Under the pieces are notes generated by a model that did no database searches, was not told the origin of the DNA, and saw only the letters and a program-made list of their open reading frames with translations. A stretch of 64,000 nucleotides of DNA, taken from contig NZ_VUNB01000002.1 of NCBI RefSeq assembly GCF_009695865.1, positions 186,001-250,000 on the forward strand. The letters run 5' to 3'. A program made the position numbers and the translations under genes. This stretch comes from Allobaileyella intestinalis (GTDB lineage Bacteria > Bacillota > Clostridia > Peptostreptococcales > Anaerovoracaceae). Each line of letters starts with the position of its first letter. Position 1 is the stretch's first letter. Below are positions 26,087 through 34,800 of this stretch, piece by piece.

Positions 26087-26126
26087 GCGCTTTACGTTCA
26101 TAGTTTAGAATGTCGCCGGGCTGACT

Positions 26127-26516
26127 TTATTGTATTTTTTCAAAGTGTTCGCACAGAAGCTGAAAAGTTTCTTCGCTTAAATCGTGTTCTACAGTGCAGG
26201 CGTCATTTCTGGCAGTTTCCGGATCAACCCCAAGGGAAAGAAAAATTTTTTCCAGACACTTGTGACGCTGGTATGTCCTCCTTGCTATTTTCAATCCTTC
26301 TTCTGTGATGAGCAGCATGTTGTTGGGATCCCTGGAAACAAGGCCTCTCTCTTCCATTCTTTTTACTGAATATGAAACGCTGGGCTGAGAAACCCCCAGC
26401 TGCAAAGCTACGTCTGTGGCACGGACGTAGCCCTGGCGTTCTTTTATTATAAGTATGGCCTCCAGATAATCTTCAAAAGTCCGGTATATGCTTTTCATCT
26501 GTTCAGATCTGGACAT
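26127..26516 (-). CDS. DtxR/MntR family metal-dependent regulator
   Basis: A 129-residue iron- or manganese-sensing repressor. Helix-turn-helix: VRATDVALQLGVSQPSVSYSVKRMEERGLV near residues 31-60, preceded by FEDYLEAILIIKE, and followed by the dimerisation part with VEHDLSEETFQLLCEHF, where Glu109 and His110 lie at metal-ligand positions of the family. The SH3 domain of full-length DtxR is absent, as in MntR. It is divergent from the feo genes, so iron control of ferrous iron uptake is the likely job; the metal could also be manganese. AGGAGG lies 10 bases before the ATG. Confidence 0.88.
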   Translation of the reverse strand: MSRSEQMKSIYRTFEDYLEAILIIKERQGYVRATDVALQLGVSQPSVSYSVKRMEERGLVSRDPNNMLLITEEGLKIARRTYQRHKCLEKIFLSLGVDPETARNDACTVEHDLSEETFQLLCEHFEKIQ

Positions 26517-26617
26517 TGCAAATAAACCTCCTCATATCAGTATCGTCCCTTTAAGTTAAACAATCTAAGTGCATAAAACCAATCTAACTTCAAATAAACA
26601 AATAAATAATAATTAAA

Positions 26618-26645
26618 TTTACATTCTTTTGCTTAGTTATATAAT
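26618..26645 (+). promoter_or_regulatory. Promoter of the feo operon
   Basis: TTTACA (26618-26623), 16-base spacer, TATAAT (26640-26645), in the AT-rich gap divergent from the DtxR-type gene. Confidence 0.7.
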
Positions 26646-26654
26646 TATAACAAA

Positions 26655-26670
26655 ATTAGATGCATCTAAT
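26655..26670. promoter_or_regulatory. Candidate DtxR-family operator of feo
   Basis: ATTAGATGCATCTAAT is a perfect 16-bp palindrome of the TTAGnnnnnnCTAA form used by DtxR/IdeR-like repressors. It covers the expected feo transcript start, 10 bases after the -10 box. Half-sites AATCTAA recur at about 26562 and 26581 in the same gap, near the regulator's own gene. Confidence 0.6.
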
Positions 26671-26714
26671 CAAATATCTGTTTTATTAGTTTTATTTGTT
26701 AAGGAGATGAGTTC

Positions 26715-26936
26715 ATGCTTCCATTGTCAATGTCCAATGCAGGGGAAAAGCTGATGGTTTCCCGGGTTGGAGGAAGTCCTGAGACGAAAAAGCATCTGGA
26801 GGACCTGGGCATTGTTCCGGGCACAGAGGTGAGAGTGGTCTCGGCTCCGGGGAAGGGAAATCTTATTATCAAGGTGAAGGATTCCACCTTGGCGGTGACT
26901 TCAAAGATGGCAGAAAAAATCTTTGTAATTCTGTAG
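26715..26936 (+). CDS. feoA: FeoA domain protein (first copy)
   Basis: A 73-residue SH3-like FeoA protein, cytoplasmic partner of the ferrous iron channel FeoB. The segment EKLMVSRVGGSPETKKHLEDLGIVPGTEVRVVSAPGKGNLIIKVKDSTLAVTSKMAEKIFV spans the whole domain; I cite it by positions 11-71, key points being the LGIVPGT turn and the C-terminal A-x-x-I. AAGGAGATG precedes the start. It is the first gene of the feo operon; a second FeoA follows after 108 bases containing a small hairpin (26999-27015). Confidence 0.9.
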   Translation: MLPLSMSNAGEKLMVSRVGGSPETKKHLEDLGIVPGTEVRVVSAPGKGNLIIKVKDSTLAVTSKMAEKIFVIL

Positions 26937-27044
26937 CCGGAGGTATGCGGCGAATCGCCTGTTATCTGGCAGCTCACAGGTTCAAAACTGGTACGAATCA
27001 GGCCTTCAGGGCCTGTTTATATAAAAGAACAAGGAGGGTGAGAT

Positions 27045-27266
27045 ATGAAAACGTTGAGAGATGTTCCCATAGGTCAAAGCGCTACCGTAATAAAGATTCA
27101 CGGCAGCGGTGCGCTGAAGAGGCGGATCATGGACATGGGCATTACAAAGGGTACAGAGATCTATGTCCGCAAAGTGGCGCCTCTTGGAGACCCGGTGGAA
27201 GTCACAGTCAGAGGATATGAACTGTCTGTCCGCAAGGAAGATGCCGATATTCTTGAGATGAGCTGA
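27045..27266 (+). CDS. feoA: FeoA domain protein (second copy)
   Basis: A 73-residue FeoA protein with KIHGSGALKRRIMDMGITKGTE, the LRDV-start and the C-terminal YELSVRKEDADILEM, more like the canonical FeoA than the first copy. Tandem FeoA genes before feoB are common in clostridia and may act together on FeoB. AAGGAGGGTGAG precedes the ATG. feoB follows after 151 bases, where AGCCC/GGGCT (27297-27316) and CTCCCC/GGGGAG arms could form hairpins that lower read-through. Confidence 0.92.
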   Translation: MKTLRDVPIGQSATVIKIHGSGALKRRIMDMGITKGTEIYVRKVAPLGDPVEVTVRGYELSVRKEDADILEMS

Positions 27267-27417
27267 TAACCTGATACGGCTTTTTCAAAGATCTCAGAGC
27301 CCGGATCAAAAAGGGCTCACAAAAGAGAACAGTACATCAAAGCTCCCCGGGCTAAGATGAAAAACGATGAGAAAAGATGAGAAACGGGGAGAACTATAGT
27401 ACAGAAAAGAGGAAGGA

Positions 27418-29592
27418 ATGAGTATAAAAATAGCACTTGCGGGAAATCCCAATTGCGGTAAAACAACGTTGTTTAACGATCTCACCGGCAGTACCCAGTA
27501 CGTGGGCAACTGGCCGGGAGTAACGGTGGAGAAGAAGGAAGGGCGCTTGTCCGGACATAAGGACGTGATTATCCAGGACCTGCCGGGAATCTACTCCCTA
27601 AGCCCCTACACAATGGAAGAGGTAGTTTCCAGAAACTATCTGGTAAATGAGAAGCCGGATGTGATTCTGAACATTGTGGACGGCACGAATATTGAGAGGA
27701 ACCTTTACCTTACCACACAGCTGGTTGAGATAGGACTGCCTGTGGTCCTGGCTTTCAACATGATGGATCTTGTAAGAAAGAACGGCGACAAGATTGACAC
27801 AGAAAAGCTGGGCAGGGAGCTGGGGTGTAAGACCATCGAAATCAGCGCACTCCACAGCGAGAACACGAAGAAGGCTGCAGAACTGGCTATACAGGAGGCA
27901 GAGGCCTTCAGAAAGGAACAGCTTGCAGGAGTCCACAGGGAGCTGCCCCATGTTTTCACGGGCAGCGTTGAACACGCCCTGGCCCATATCGAAGAATCAA
28001 TACAGGACGCAGTGGATCCCGAAAACCTCCGCTGGTTCGCTGTAAAACTTTTTGAAAGAGACACCAAAGCAACAGAGGGGCTGCAGCTCCCGGAAGGGCT
28101 CATAAAGCATATCAACCTCCACATACAGGACTGCGAAAAAGAAATGGACGACGATGCTGAGAGCATCATCACGAACCAGAGATATACATATATTCAGGAT
28201 ATGGTGGCCCATACGGTAAAGAAAAAACGGGCGAAGCACGCCATGACCACTTCTGACAAGATCGACAGAGTGGTTACCAACCGCTACGCTGCACTGCCTG
28301 TTTTTGCGGGAATCATGTGGCTGGTGTATTTCATCTCCGTTACAACCCTTGGATCCTGGCTCACGGACTGGACCAATGATGTTTTCTTCGGAACATGGAT
28401 AACCAACGGTGCAACTGCGGGACTTGATGCCATTGGAGCTCCGGGCTGGCTGGAGAGCCTGCTGGTTGACGGTATAATCGGCGGTGTGGGAACAGTGCTG
28501 GGATTCGTGCCTCAGATGATCCTCCTTTTCCTGTGCCTGTCCATTCTTGAAGACTCCGGATACATGGCGCGAGTGGCCTTCATCATGGATCGTATCTTCC
28601 GCCGCTTCGGACTGTCCGGAAAATCCTTCATTCCTATGCTCATAGGAACAGGCTGCGGTGTTCCGGCTATCATGGCGGCCCGTACCATAGAGAACGAAAA
28701 AGACCGCCGCATGACCATTATGCTTTCAACCTTCATGCCTTGCGGTGCCAAAATGGAAATCGTGGCAATGATGACTCTGGTCTGCTTCCCTGGAAGCAAG
28801 TTCGTTGCACCTGGCATGTATTTCCTGGGACTGGCCATCGTGATCTGCTCGGGTATCGCCCTCAAGAAGACCAGGTACTTCTCCAGCGATCCGGCACCTT
28901 TCATAATGGAACTTCCTGCATACCATATTCCTACAGTAAAGGGTGTGCTCATCCACGTATGGGAGAGAGCTAAAGCGTTTATCATCAAGGCAGGTACAAT
29001 AATTTTCACCATGTGTATCGTCATCTGGTTCCTGATGCACTTCGGCCCGTCCGGTTTCCTGGCTGACGACATCGACAGCTCCTTCCTGAGGTACATCGGT
29101 GAGGTACTGAAGTGGATATTCATGCCTCTGGGATTCGGCACATGGCAGGGAGCCGTTGCCTCGGTATCCGCAGAGGTGGCAAAGGAGCAGGCTACAGCTA
29201 CTCTCGGAATGCTGGCTCACGCTACCAGCGATGCAGAGATGGCTGTTGCCACCGCCATCAACGCTATGTTCGGCGGCAGCAAGCTGGTGGGAATGAGCTT
29301 CCTCCTGTTCAATATTTTCGACGCACCTTGCATGGTTGCTATCGCCACTGCATTCCGTGAGATGGGTTCAAGGAAGTGGGGATGGATCACTCTGGGATAC
29401 CAGATGGGAATAGGCTATGTCCTGGCAATGTGCACATATCAGATCGGCGCATTCCTATCTGGCGGCGCCTTCACTCTGGGAACTGCCGTTGCAGTTGCAT
29501 TAATCGTTGCAGCCCTTTACTTCATCTTCCGCAGAAATCCTTACAGGAAAAATAACACTCTGGATGGAGCCGTTATGGCCACAGAAGCATAA
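27418..29592 (+). CDS. feoB: Ferrous iron transporter FeoB
   Basis: A 724-residue ferrous iron transporter. N-terminal G-domain: G1 GNPNCGKTT at residues 9-17, G2 region around VEKKEG, G3 DLPGIYSLSP, G4 NMMD and G5 SA. A helical GDI part follows, then about 11 membrane helices from residue 290 on, with the two Gate motifs including GTGCGVPAIMAARTI and the second around FIKAGTIIF. The short C-terminus PYRKNN lacks the extra Cys-rich domain; that part is supplied by the next small gene. Full length for a clostridial FeoB. Expected in the cytoplasmic membrane, importing Fe2+. Confidence 0.96.
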   Translation: MSIKIALAGNPNCGKTTLFNDLTGSTQYVGNWPGVTVEKKEGRLSGHKDVIIQDLPGIYSLSPYTMEEVVSRNYLVNEKPDVILNIVDGTNIERNLYLTTQLVEIGLPVVLAFNMMDLVRKNGDKIDTEKLGRELGCKTIEISALHSENTKKAAELAIQEAEAFRKEQLAGVHRELPHVFTGSVEHALAHIEESIQDAVDPENLRWFAVKLFERDTKATEGLQLPEGLIKHINLHIQDCEKEMDDDAESIITNQRYTYIQDMVAHTVKKKRAKHAMTTSDKIDRVVTNRYAALPVFAGIMWLVYFISVTTLGSWLTDWTNDVFFGTWITNGATAGLDAIGAPGWLESLLVDGIIGGVGTVLGFVPQMILLFLCLSILEDSGYMARVAFIMDRIFRRFGLSGKSFIPMLIGTGCGVPAIMAARTIENEKDRRMTIMLSTFMPCGAKMEIVAMMTLVCFPGSKFVAPGMYFLGLAIVICSGIALKKTRYFSSDPAPFIMELPAYHIPTVKGVLIHVWERAKAFIIKAGTIIFTMCIVIWFLMHFGPSGFLADDIDSSFLRYIGEVLKWIFMPLGFGTWQGAVASVSAEVAKEQATATLGMLAHATSDAEMAVATAINAMFGGSKLVGMSFLLFNIFDAPCMVAIATAFREMGSRKWGWITLGYQMGIGYVLAMCTYQIGAFLSGGAFTLGTAVAVALIVAALYFIFRRNPYRKNNTLDGAVMATEA

Positions 29593-29610
29593 ACAAAGGC
29601 GGTGAAGAAA

Positions 29611-29766
29611 ATGAATTTTCCAAGCATTATTGTTGCACTGGTGATCGCTGTGCTGGCCGTCCTGGCCATGGGCTACAGTCTTAAGAACGGCAGTTCCTGC
29701 AAAAATTGCGGAGGAAATTGCAGTTCCTGCGGACACAGCTGCGGCACAACAGAAAAAACAAAATAA
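29611..29766 (+). CDS. FeoB-associated Cys-rich membrane protein
   Basis: A 51-residue protein of the FeoB-associated Cys-rich family. It has one N-terminal membrane helix (residues 3-22) followed by a short tail with Cys30, Cys33, Cys37, Cys40 and Cys44 in CKNCGGNCSSCGHSC. These Cys could carry iron or shield it as it passes FeoB; the role is not proved. It begins 18 bases after the feoB stop with GGCGGTGA as ribosome site. Too small for usual ORF cut-offs. Confidence 0.9.
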   Translation: MNFPSIIVALVIAVLAVLAMGYSLKNGSSCKNCGGNCSSCGHSCGTTEKTK

Positions 29767-29870
29767 CAGATGTCCGCAGCGGAGCGTTCCCTTGTGGCCT
29801 TATCCATACCCGGTTTGTACGGGAGATAGTGTAACGCACCGGATCATGCACAGAATAGAGGAATTAAGAG

Positions 29871-30098
29871 ATGTATAAGAACGAAGTAAAAATAGATGGA
29901 ATGATGTGCGGCATGTGCGAATCCCACATCGCCGATGAGCTCCGGAAGGCTTTTCCGGATGCGAAAAAGATAAAGGCGTCCAGGCGCAAGAACAACGCGG
30001 TGTTCCAGACAGGGGAGCCTGTCGATCCACAGGTAGTTCAGGAAGTCATTGAAAAGACAGGGTACCACTACATGGGATTCTCCTCTGCTGAGAAATAG
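29871..30098 (+). CDS. Heavy-metal-associated (HMA) domain protein, CopZ-like
   Basis: A 75-residue single-domain metallochaperone-like protein. The metal-binding motif MMCGMCESH (Cys13, Cys16) follows the first strand VKIDG, and the domain ends with VDPQVVQEVIEKTGYHY, as in HMA domains. It is unusual in its basic middle KKIKASRRKNNAVF. Copper(I) or zinc transfer is the usual job; no copper ATPase is nearby, and its place after feo could mean transcription with the iron genes. Ribosome site GAGGAATTAAGAG. Confidence 0.82.
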   Translation: MYKNEVKIDGMMCGMCESHIADELRKAFPDAKKIKASRRKNNAVFQTGEPVDPQVVQEVIEKTGYHYMGFSSAEK

Positions 30099-30166
30099 AA
30101 TCCTATCTGCTGTGAGACAGGTGCACAGGAGACATTTGACTTGCACTTGTTCGGTAGGGACGGAGG

Positions 30167-30484
30167 GTACGGCGGGATTCAGGATTTTCAAAATCTCGCT
30201 GTACTTTGCTGTACGCTGTCCAAAAAAACATAGATTTTCTGCCCCGGGATTGAAAATTTCTTGAATCCCACTGTACTTTTCAGTCCTGCAAGAAAGGAAA
30301 GAGGCATCTGTACTTCGTGTTTTCTCGAGTATATTGAGATTTCAAGAGTACAGATGCCTCTTTTTTACGTGGTTAGGTGTTACGAATACCGCGGGATTTG
30401 CAGAATTGGCAATCCCGCGGTACATTCCCACAAAAAAATCTTGTACCTTACCCTGAGATATCGGTTTTTGTAAATCTCGGGGTA
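30167..30484. repeat. Series of five evenly spaced hairpins
   Basis: Five inverted repeats: 30167-30204 (14-bp arms with G-T pairs), 30246-30269, 30300-30361, 30387-30422 (12-bp perfect arms) and 30449-30484. Their centres are 72, 73, 74 and 62 bases apart. Four of them share arms near TACnGCGGGATT and AATCCCGCnGTAC around about 12 bases; the third has different arms and looks like a terminator. The gap 30099-30706 holds no convincing gene. Beyond the hairpins lies a C-rich stretch (30500-30610) with TATCGTGCCCCC repeated at 30558 and 30597. Confidence 0.75.
30300..30367 (+). terminator. Terminator-like hairpin inside the hairpin series
   Basis: Perfect 15-bp stem AGAGGCATCTGTACT/AGTACAGATGCCTCT with a 32-base loop, then seven T. 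It is the third element of the hairpin series and could end transcripts from the feo/HMA side. Confidence 0.75.
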
Positions 30485-30713
30485 TTCATGGAGTCCGGAC
30501 CCCGTCCATATCCCATCCTGACCCAATCAAGACTCCACCCAGATCACATCCTCACCCTATCGTGCCCCCTCCGTAACGGCGCTGTAACCTCCAGGGTATC
30601 GTGCCCCCACAACGGAATACACTGTGACTTCAAAAAGTATCACATCAAATGACACACTTACTGTGCCAAATCGCGCAAATTTGAGCACCTTGAGGCTTCT
30701 TTTTTCAGGCACG

Positions 30714-30743
30714 AAAAAAGCCTGCAACCCTTAAGTTGCAGGC
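30714..30743 (-). terminator. Terminator of tRNA-Lys copy 2
   Basis: Stem GCCTGCAAC/GTTGCAGGC with a six-base loop, followed on the minus strand by six T. Confidence 0.85.
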
Positions 30744-30751
30744 TTTTGAAC

Positions 30752-30827
30752 TGGTGCGTCATCAGGGGTTCGAACCCTGGACACCCTGATTAAGAGTCAG
30801 GTGCTCTGCCAGCTGAGCTAATGACGC
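30752..30827 (-). tRNA. tRNA-Lys (anticodon CTT), copy 2
   Basis: Identical in all 76 bases to the tRNA at 25063-25138, including the encoded CCA. It has a separate promoter, so both genes should be expressed. Confidence 0.97.
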
Positions 30828-30840
30828 ACAAAGCCTTATT

Positions 30841-30869
30841 ATAATAACAGCATCAGGGATAATTGTCAA
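30841..30869 (-). promoter_or_regulatory. Promoter of tRNA-Lys copy 2
   Basis: Minus strand TTGACA (30864-30869), 17-base spacer, TATTAT (30841-30846). Different from the promoter of copy 1. Confidence 0.8.
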
Positions 30870-30882
30870 CAGTAAAATTTCG

Positions 30883-30924
30883 AAAAAGCTGGCTGATACC
30901 TTATCCAATGGAAAGCTCAGCCAG
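30883..30924 (-). terminator. Terminator of the TetR gene
   Basis: Minus strand stem CTGGCTGA/TCAGCCAG with a 20-base loop, followed by CTTTTT; 70 bases after the TetR stop. Confidence 0.7.
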
Positions 30925-30994
30925 TTTATACAAATCAGATTATATCAGTGGAATCAACAGGACTGCTGCCAATTATCCACCTGGTTTATTTCAA

Positions 30995-31594
30995 TTATGT
31001 AAGATCCACATCTATTGTAGCAATGCTCTTCAGAAGAGATTTGAAGACCCGTTCTGCAGTGCGGGTCAGGGAGTAGCGGCATTTTTCCAGAAGCCAGTTG
31101 TAAGTCAGGCCTCTGCCCAGTCCTGCCAGTGTTCTGGCCAAGGTGTACTCAGACCATTCTTCAGATATGAGTTTTTTATTCCTCGCATCTGCGCAAAGAC
31201 TCAGCAGAGTTTTGAAATATAGACGCTGCTCATCGATGATAGGGCGGTCGCCGTCAGTCATAACCTCGTAGCCGTAAAGTTGAGATAAAAAATCCTTATA
31301 TTTGCTATTTTCCACTGATTCCAAAGTGAATATAAGGAATTTGTATAACGTGGTTATAGGATTCTGATCTTCGGGTTGATTCTCCAGCCATCCTTCATAT
31401 CCCTGATCGAAGTACCAGGCCATCTGGAACAAGAGGTCTTCCTTTGCCCGGAAGTGATGGTAAAAAGCCCCTCGGGATGTACCTGATTTTTTAATTATAT
31501 CGTTGACAGTGGCGTTTTCGTATCCCACTTCCTGGAACAGTTCCCATGCAGCGTCAATTATCTTCTCTTTTGCAGTGTTCCTTGTTGATCTCAA
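30995..31594 (-). CDS. TetR/AcrR family transcriptional regulator
   Basis: A 199-residue TetR-family repressor. The N-terminal DNA-binding domain is clear: AKEKIIDAAWELFQEVGYENATVNDII then SGTSRGAFYHHFRAKEDLL, residues about 8-55. The ligand-binding part is not diagnostic. It starts with TTG at 31594, with GGGAGG nine bases upstream and no better ATG. It is divergent from the M14-peptidase operon, and a palindrome in the gap is its likely target; control of that operon is inferred. Confidence 0.87.
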   Translation of the reverse strand: MRSTRNTAKEKIIDAAWELFQEVGYENATVNDIIKKSGTSRGAFYHHFRAKEDLLFQMAWYFDQGYEGWLENQPEDQNPITTLYKFLIFTLESVENSKYKDFLSQLYGYEVMTDGDRPIIDEQRLYFKTLLSLCADARNKKLISEEWSEYTLARTLAGLGRGLTYNWLLEKCRYSLTRTAERVFKSLLKSIATIDVDLT

Positions 31595-31667
31595 TTTTTG
31601 ATGACCTCCCGTCTAACATCTAAGGATTTTATTTTAACAGCATTTGCCGTGATTTTCGTGTTTTTTT

Positions 31668-31681
31668 TATCTGGTCAGATA
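31668..31681. promoter_or_regulatory. Palindrome between TetR gene and peptidase operon
   Basis: TATCTG and CAGATA arms around two bases, 13 bases upstream of the -35 box of the peptidase operon; a candidate TetR operator. Confidence 0.4.
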
Positions 31682-31694
31682 CTTCAATTTATTA

Positions 31695-31723
31695 TTGACA
31701 ATCTCTTAACATTACTCTATACT
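31695..31723 (+). promoter_or_regulatory. Promoter of the peptide-salvage operon
   Basis: TTGACA (31695-31700), 17-base spacer, TATACT (31718-31723). It is followed by an AT-rich leader of about 90 bases. Confidence 0.8.
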
Positions 31724-31821
31724 GTACCAAAACATGGAACAGAATACGGAATGAAGTACTATATAAAACATACTATACTGATTTTAAAATGCAATAGTTA
31801 ATCCGGAAAGGTGGCGATATT

Positions 31822-34800
31822 GTGATTAAACAATGGGACAATACAATTTTGCTGGAACCGGACAACAGTCCGGAATACCAGGAAAGGGCGGTGGAATTCG
31901 CCAGATTCATGGGATTCCAGACAGAAGCCGCAGAATTTCCGATAACTTCGTCAAAGTGCGGAATCAAGGTACCGGACAAGTACGAGGACTTCGGCAAGTA
32001 CGAAGATTTTTCGTTGAGCATACATCCTGACGGGTATTTGGCGGCGTCAGATCAGGCCAGGCCTATGCCGGATTTTGACTGGCGTAAGGAGAAAGGACTG
32101 GAGATTCTTTTCACCAAAGGGGATCTGCTGGTGGACAGAGACCTGGATCAGCTTCCGGATGAAATGGATTTTCACCTGATCCTTGATTCTGATGAGCCTT
32201 TTCTGCTGGAAGCGGCGTGCAACCTGGCCTTTCGTTGGGGCATGGAAGTCACTGCATATAGTGGAAGGCTCCTGAGTTGCGATTTGGAGACAGAGGGAAA
32301 CAAGGTCATCGTAAAGAGAGGATCCAGAGAAGAGGTCACATGGCAGAGAAATGATGACTGCATAACTGTAGTAGTGCAGGGCCGACCGGACCATCTGGTG
32401 GAATTTGTGTCCAGAATGTGTGAAAAGTTCCCGTATCAAGGCCAATTCGATGACTGGAGCGACAGGCTCCAGGAGATTGGCGAAGGCCTCCGGATGAACA
32501 CATTGGATGGGCAAATGGCCTATGCAGATGCCTTTGCCAGCAGTGGACAGGCCTTCGTAGACCCTGAAATTGACATGTGCCCCGGACGTAGATCGGAAGT
32601 AGAAAAGGCTTTTCCAGATTTTTCCTTCGTAAGCTATAAAGATGAAAAGAAGGTTTACGAAAAAGAATATCACCTCTCATGGGAGGTGGACGACCTGAAG
32701 GAGCGCCTTGGAGCTTTATTGGAAAAAGAGTCCGGAGAGAACCTGAGGATCGACGTTGCGGTCAGTGAGGATGGCAGCGTAAGAGAAGATCTGAAGAAAT
32801 ACATCGCAGAACTCGCTCCGGAGAACATCGACGTGAGAGTCTACTGCTCATACAAACAGGGCTTTTCCTGGATACAGGACCGTGTTATCCCGGAACTCCT
32901 GACCGTAGAAAAACAAGGAGGGAAAAAGATCTCCAGGGTGGAGATAGCTTTCAAGCCGTTCCTAAAACCAGGGGAGACCGAGTGGCAGGACGAGGACGGA
33001 GCTACCCCTTCATACACGAACGTAGGAGGTAACGGGGATCCGGACAGATGGTATGATCTTCCAATCAGATACTTGCAGGAGCTCTATCCTGTAGAGGACA
33101 TTTTGACTGAAAGTCTGGGTATTTCCGGCGATGACGTGGAATTCAGTGAATACAAGGGCGACCAGGACATAACATATCTTTTCAAAGCAATGAGCGAAGA
33201 TGGTGATGTTCTGTGGTCAGAGATGTACAAGGCAGCATGGGATGAGAGACCTTATCTTGATGCCTATAGAGAAATGGGCCTGGTTCATCCTTCCACAGGA
33301 TATATACGAATCTTCAGGGATGGAAAGCTTTCTTGCGAAGAGCACATAGAAACTGATGTTGAGAAGATTTGGGACGTCTATCAGCGCCAGATTCTGCCGG
33401 ATATAAGAGAGTATGTAGACCAGAAGACTGCCGGGAGACAGGAGAAACTTCCGGACCTTCAGCCTTTCTTCAACAAACTGGAGATCCAGGTTGAGACCAG
33501 TGAGCCTAACGAACGTTTGAAATCCAGAGAAGATCTCATGTCTTCGCTGGACGGACTCCATGAAGACATGTACTTCGTGGGAACTGATTATTTCAAGAAC
33601 TACGGCTACGAGAAATGCGGTGAGATAACCGACGCACCGGGACTTATCCTTCCAAGAATAAGAAAGATAAACGGCAGGGGAGCATACATAAAAGCAGCCG
33701 TGTTCGCCCAGCAGTCAGACCAGCCTGAAATAAAAACGGAAAAGTCTGTCATTACCAGGCTGGCCGATTACGACGATATGGATGTGCGCCTCAAGGGCCT
33801 TTATTCCGAAGATGGAAAAACCGTGGCATCTATTTATGTGGCTGGTGTACCTGATGAACTGGTTTCGTCCTATGCGGCTCTTATGGATAAGGGAGTGCTT
33901 TCCATAAGTCATCAGATTGACGACGTTGATGTTGTGGAATTCTTTACAGATTCAGGAAAATACAGAGCCGGTGTCAGCCCGGCAGAGATTCCGGAGAAAA
34001 ATATAAACATCAGTGATGTGAACATCGCCGAAAATGAGCTCATGGGGTACGAAGAGTACTTGAACGTCATCAGGCAGCTGGAACACGTGAAAGGCCTTAA
34101 TGTCTACAGAACGGCAAGATCATATAAGGGAAGGTCCATATATGCTGTTGAGTTCAGACCCGATAGAAGAGGATACGTTTCCAGGACAAAGAGGATAACC
34201 GAATACCCTGGAGAGCTTATAACATCCAGGCATCACGCTAACGAGGTGTCCAGCACCAATTCCGCTTTCATGCTCATAAAGGCTTTGCTTACGGATGACA
34301 AATACAGAGACCTTACTGAACACATGAATCTGGCAATCGTGCCTATGGAAAATGTGGACGGAGCGGCGATCCACTATGAACTTCAGAAGGATAACCCTCA
34401 CTGGAAGTTCCATGTAGCAAGATTCAACGCTATTGGAAAAGAATTTTACTATGATCACTTCAAAATCCACACCATACACACTGAAGCGATGAGCCTGAGA
34501 CGGCTTTTTATGAGGCTCCTTCCAGATGTAATAGTGGATAATCACGGAGTGCCTAGCCACGAGTGGGAGCAGCAGTTCTCCGGATACACATCACCTTCCT
34601 TCAAGGGGTTCTGGCTACCGAGGTCCCTGCTGTATGGATACTTTTTCCACATTGCCGGAGATGAGTACAGGAGCAGTCTGAATCTGTGTCACAGGATGGA
34701 AGATGTAATCGCAGACGCCTTCCTGGCTGACCGGGAAATCACCAGGGAGAACCTGATGTGGGCAAGGCAGTTCGAGAAATATGCACACGGCTGGATGCCT

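Larger units (their letters stand above)
30707..30828. repeat. Direct repeat copy 2 (tRNA-Lys plus terminator)
   Basis: Second copy of the 121-base repeat at 25019-25139, same orientation, with one inserted base and a few changes in the terminator stem. Confidence 0.85.

Noticed and set aside
30167-30484. CRISPR array
   Set aside because: Spacing is regular, but the units are inverted repeats with diverged arms, not identical direct repeats, and no cas gene is near.
30049-30652. Open frames of 70-90 codons after the HMA gene
   Set aside because: They run through the hairpin series, have no ribosome binding site and no protein-like composition.
25019-30828. Integrated phage or integrative element at tRNA-Lys
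   Set aside because: The repeats contain the entire tRNA and its terminator instead of a 3' fragment, and there is no integrase or phage gene between them.
31598-31801. 67-codon frame between TetR and M14 genes
   Set aside because: It covers the promoter and operator region of the peptidase operon and starts without a ribosome binding site.
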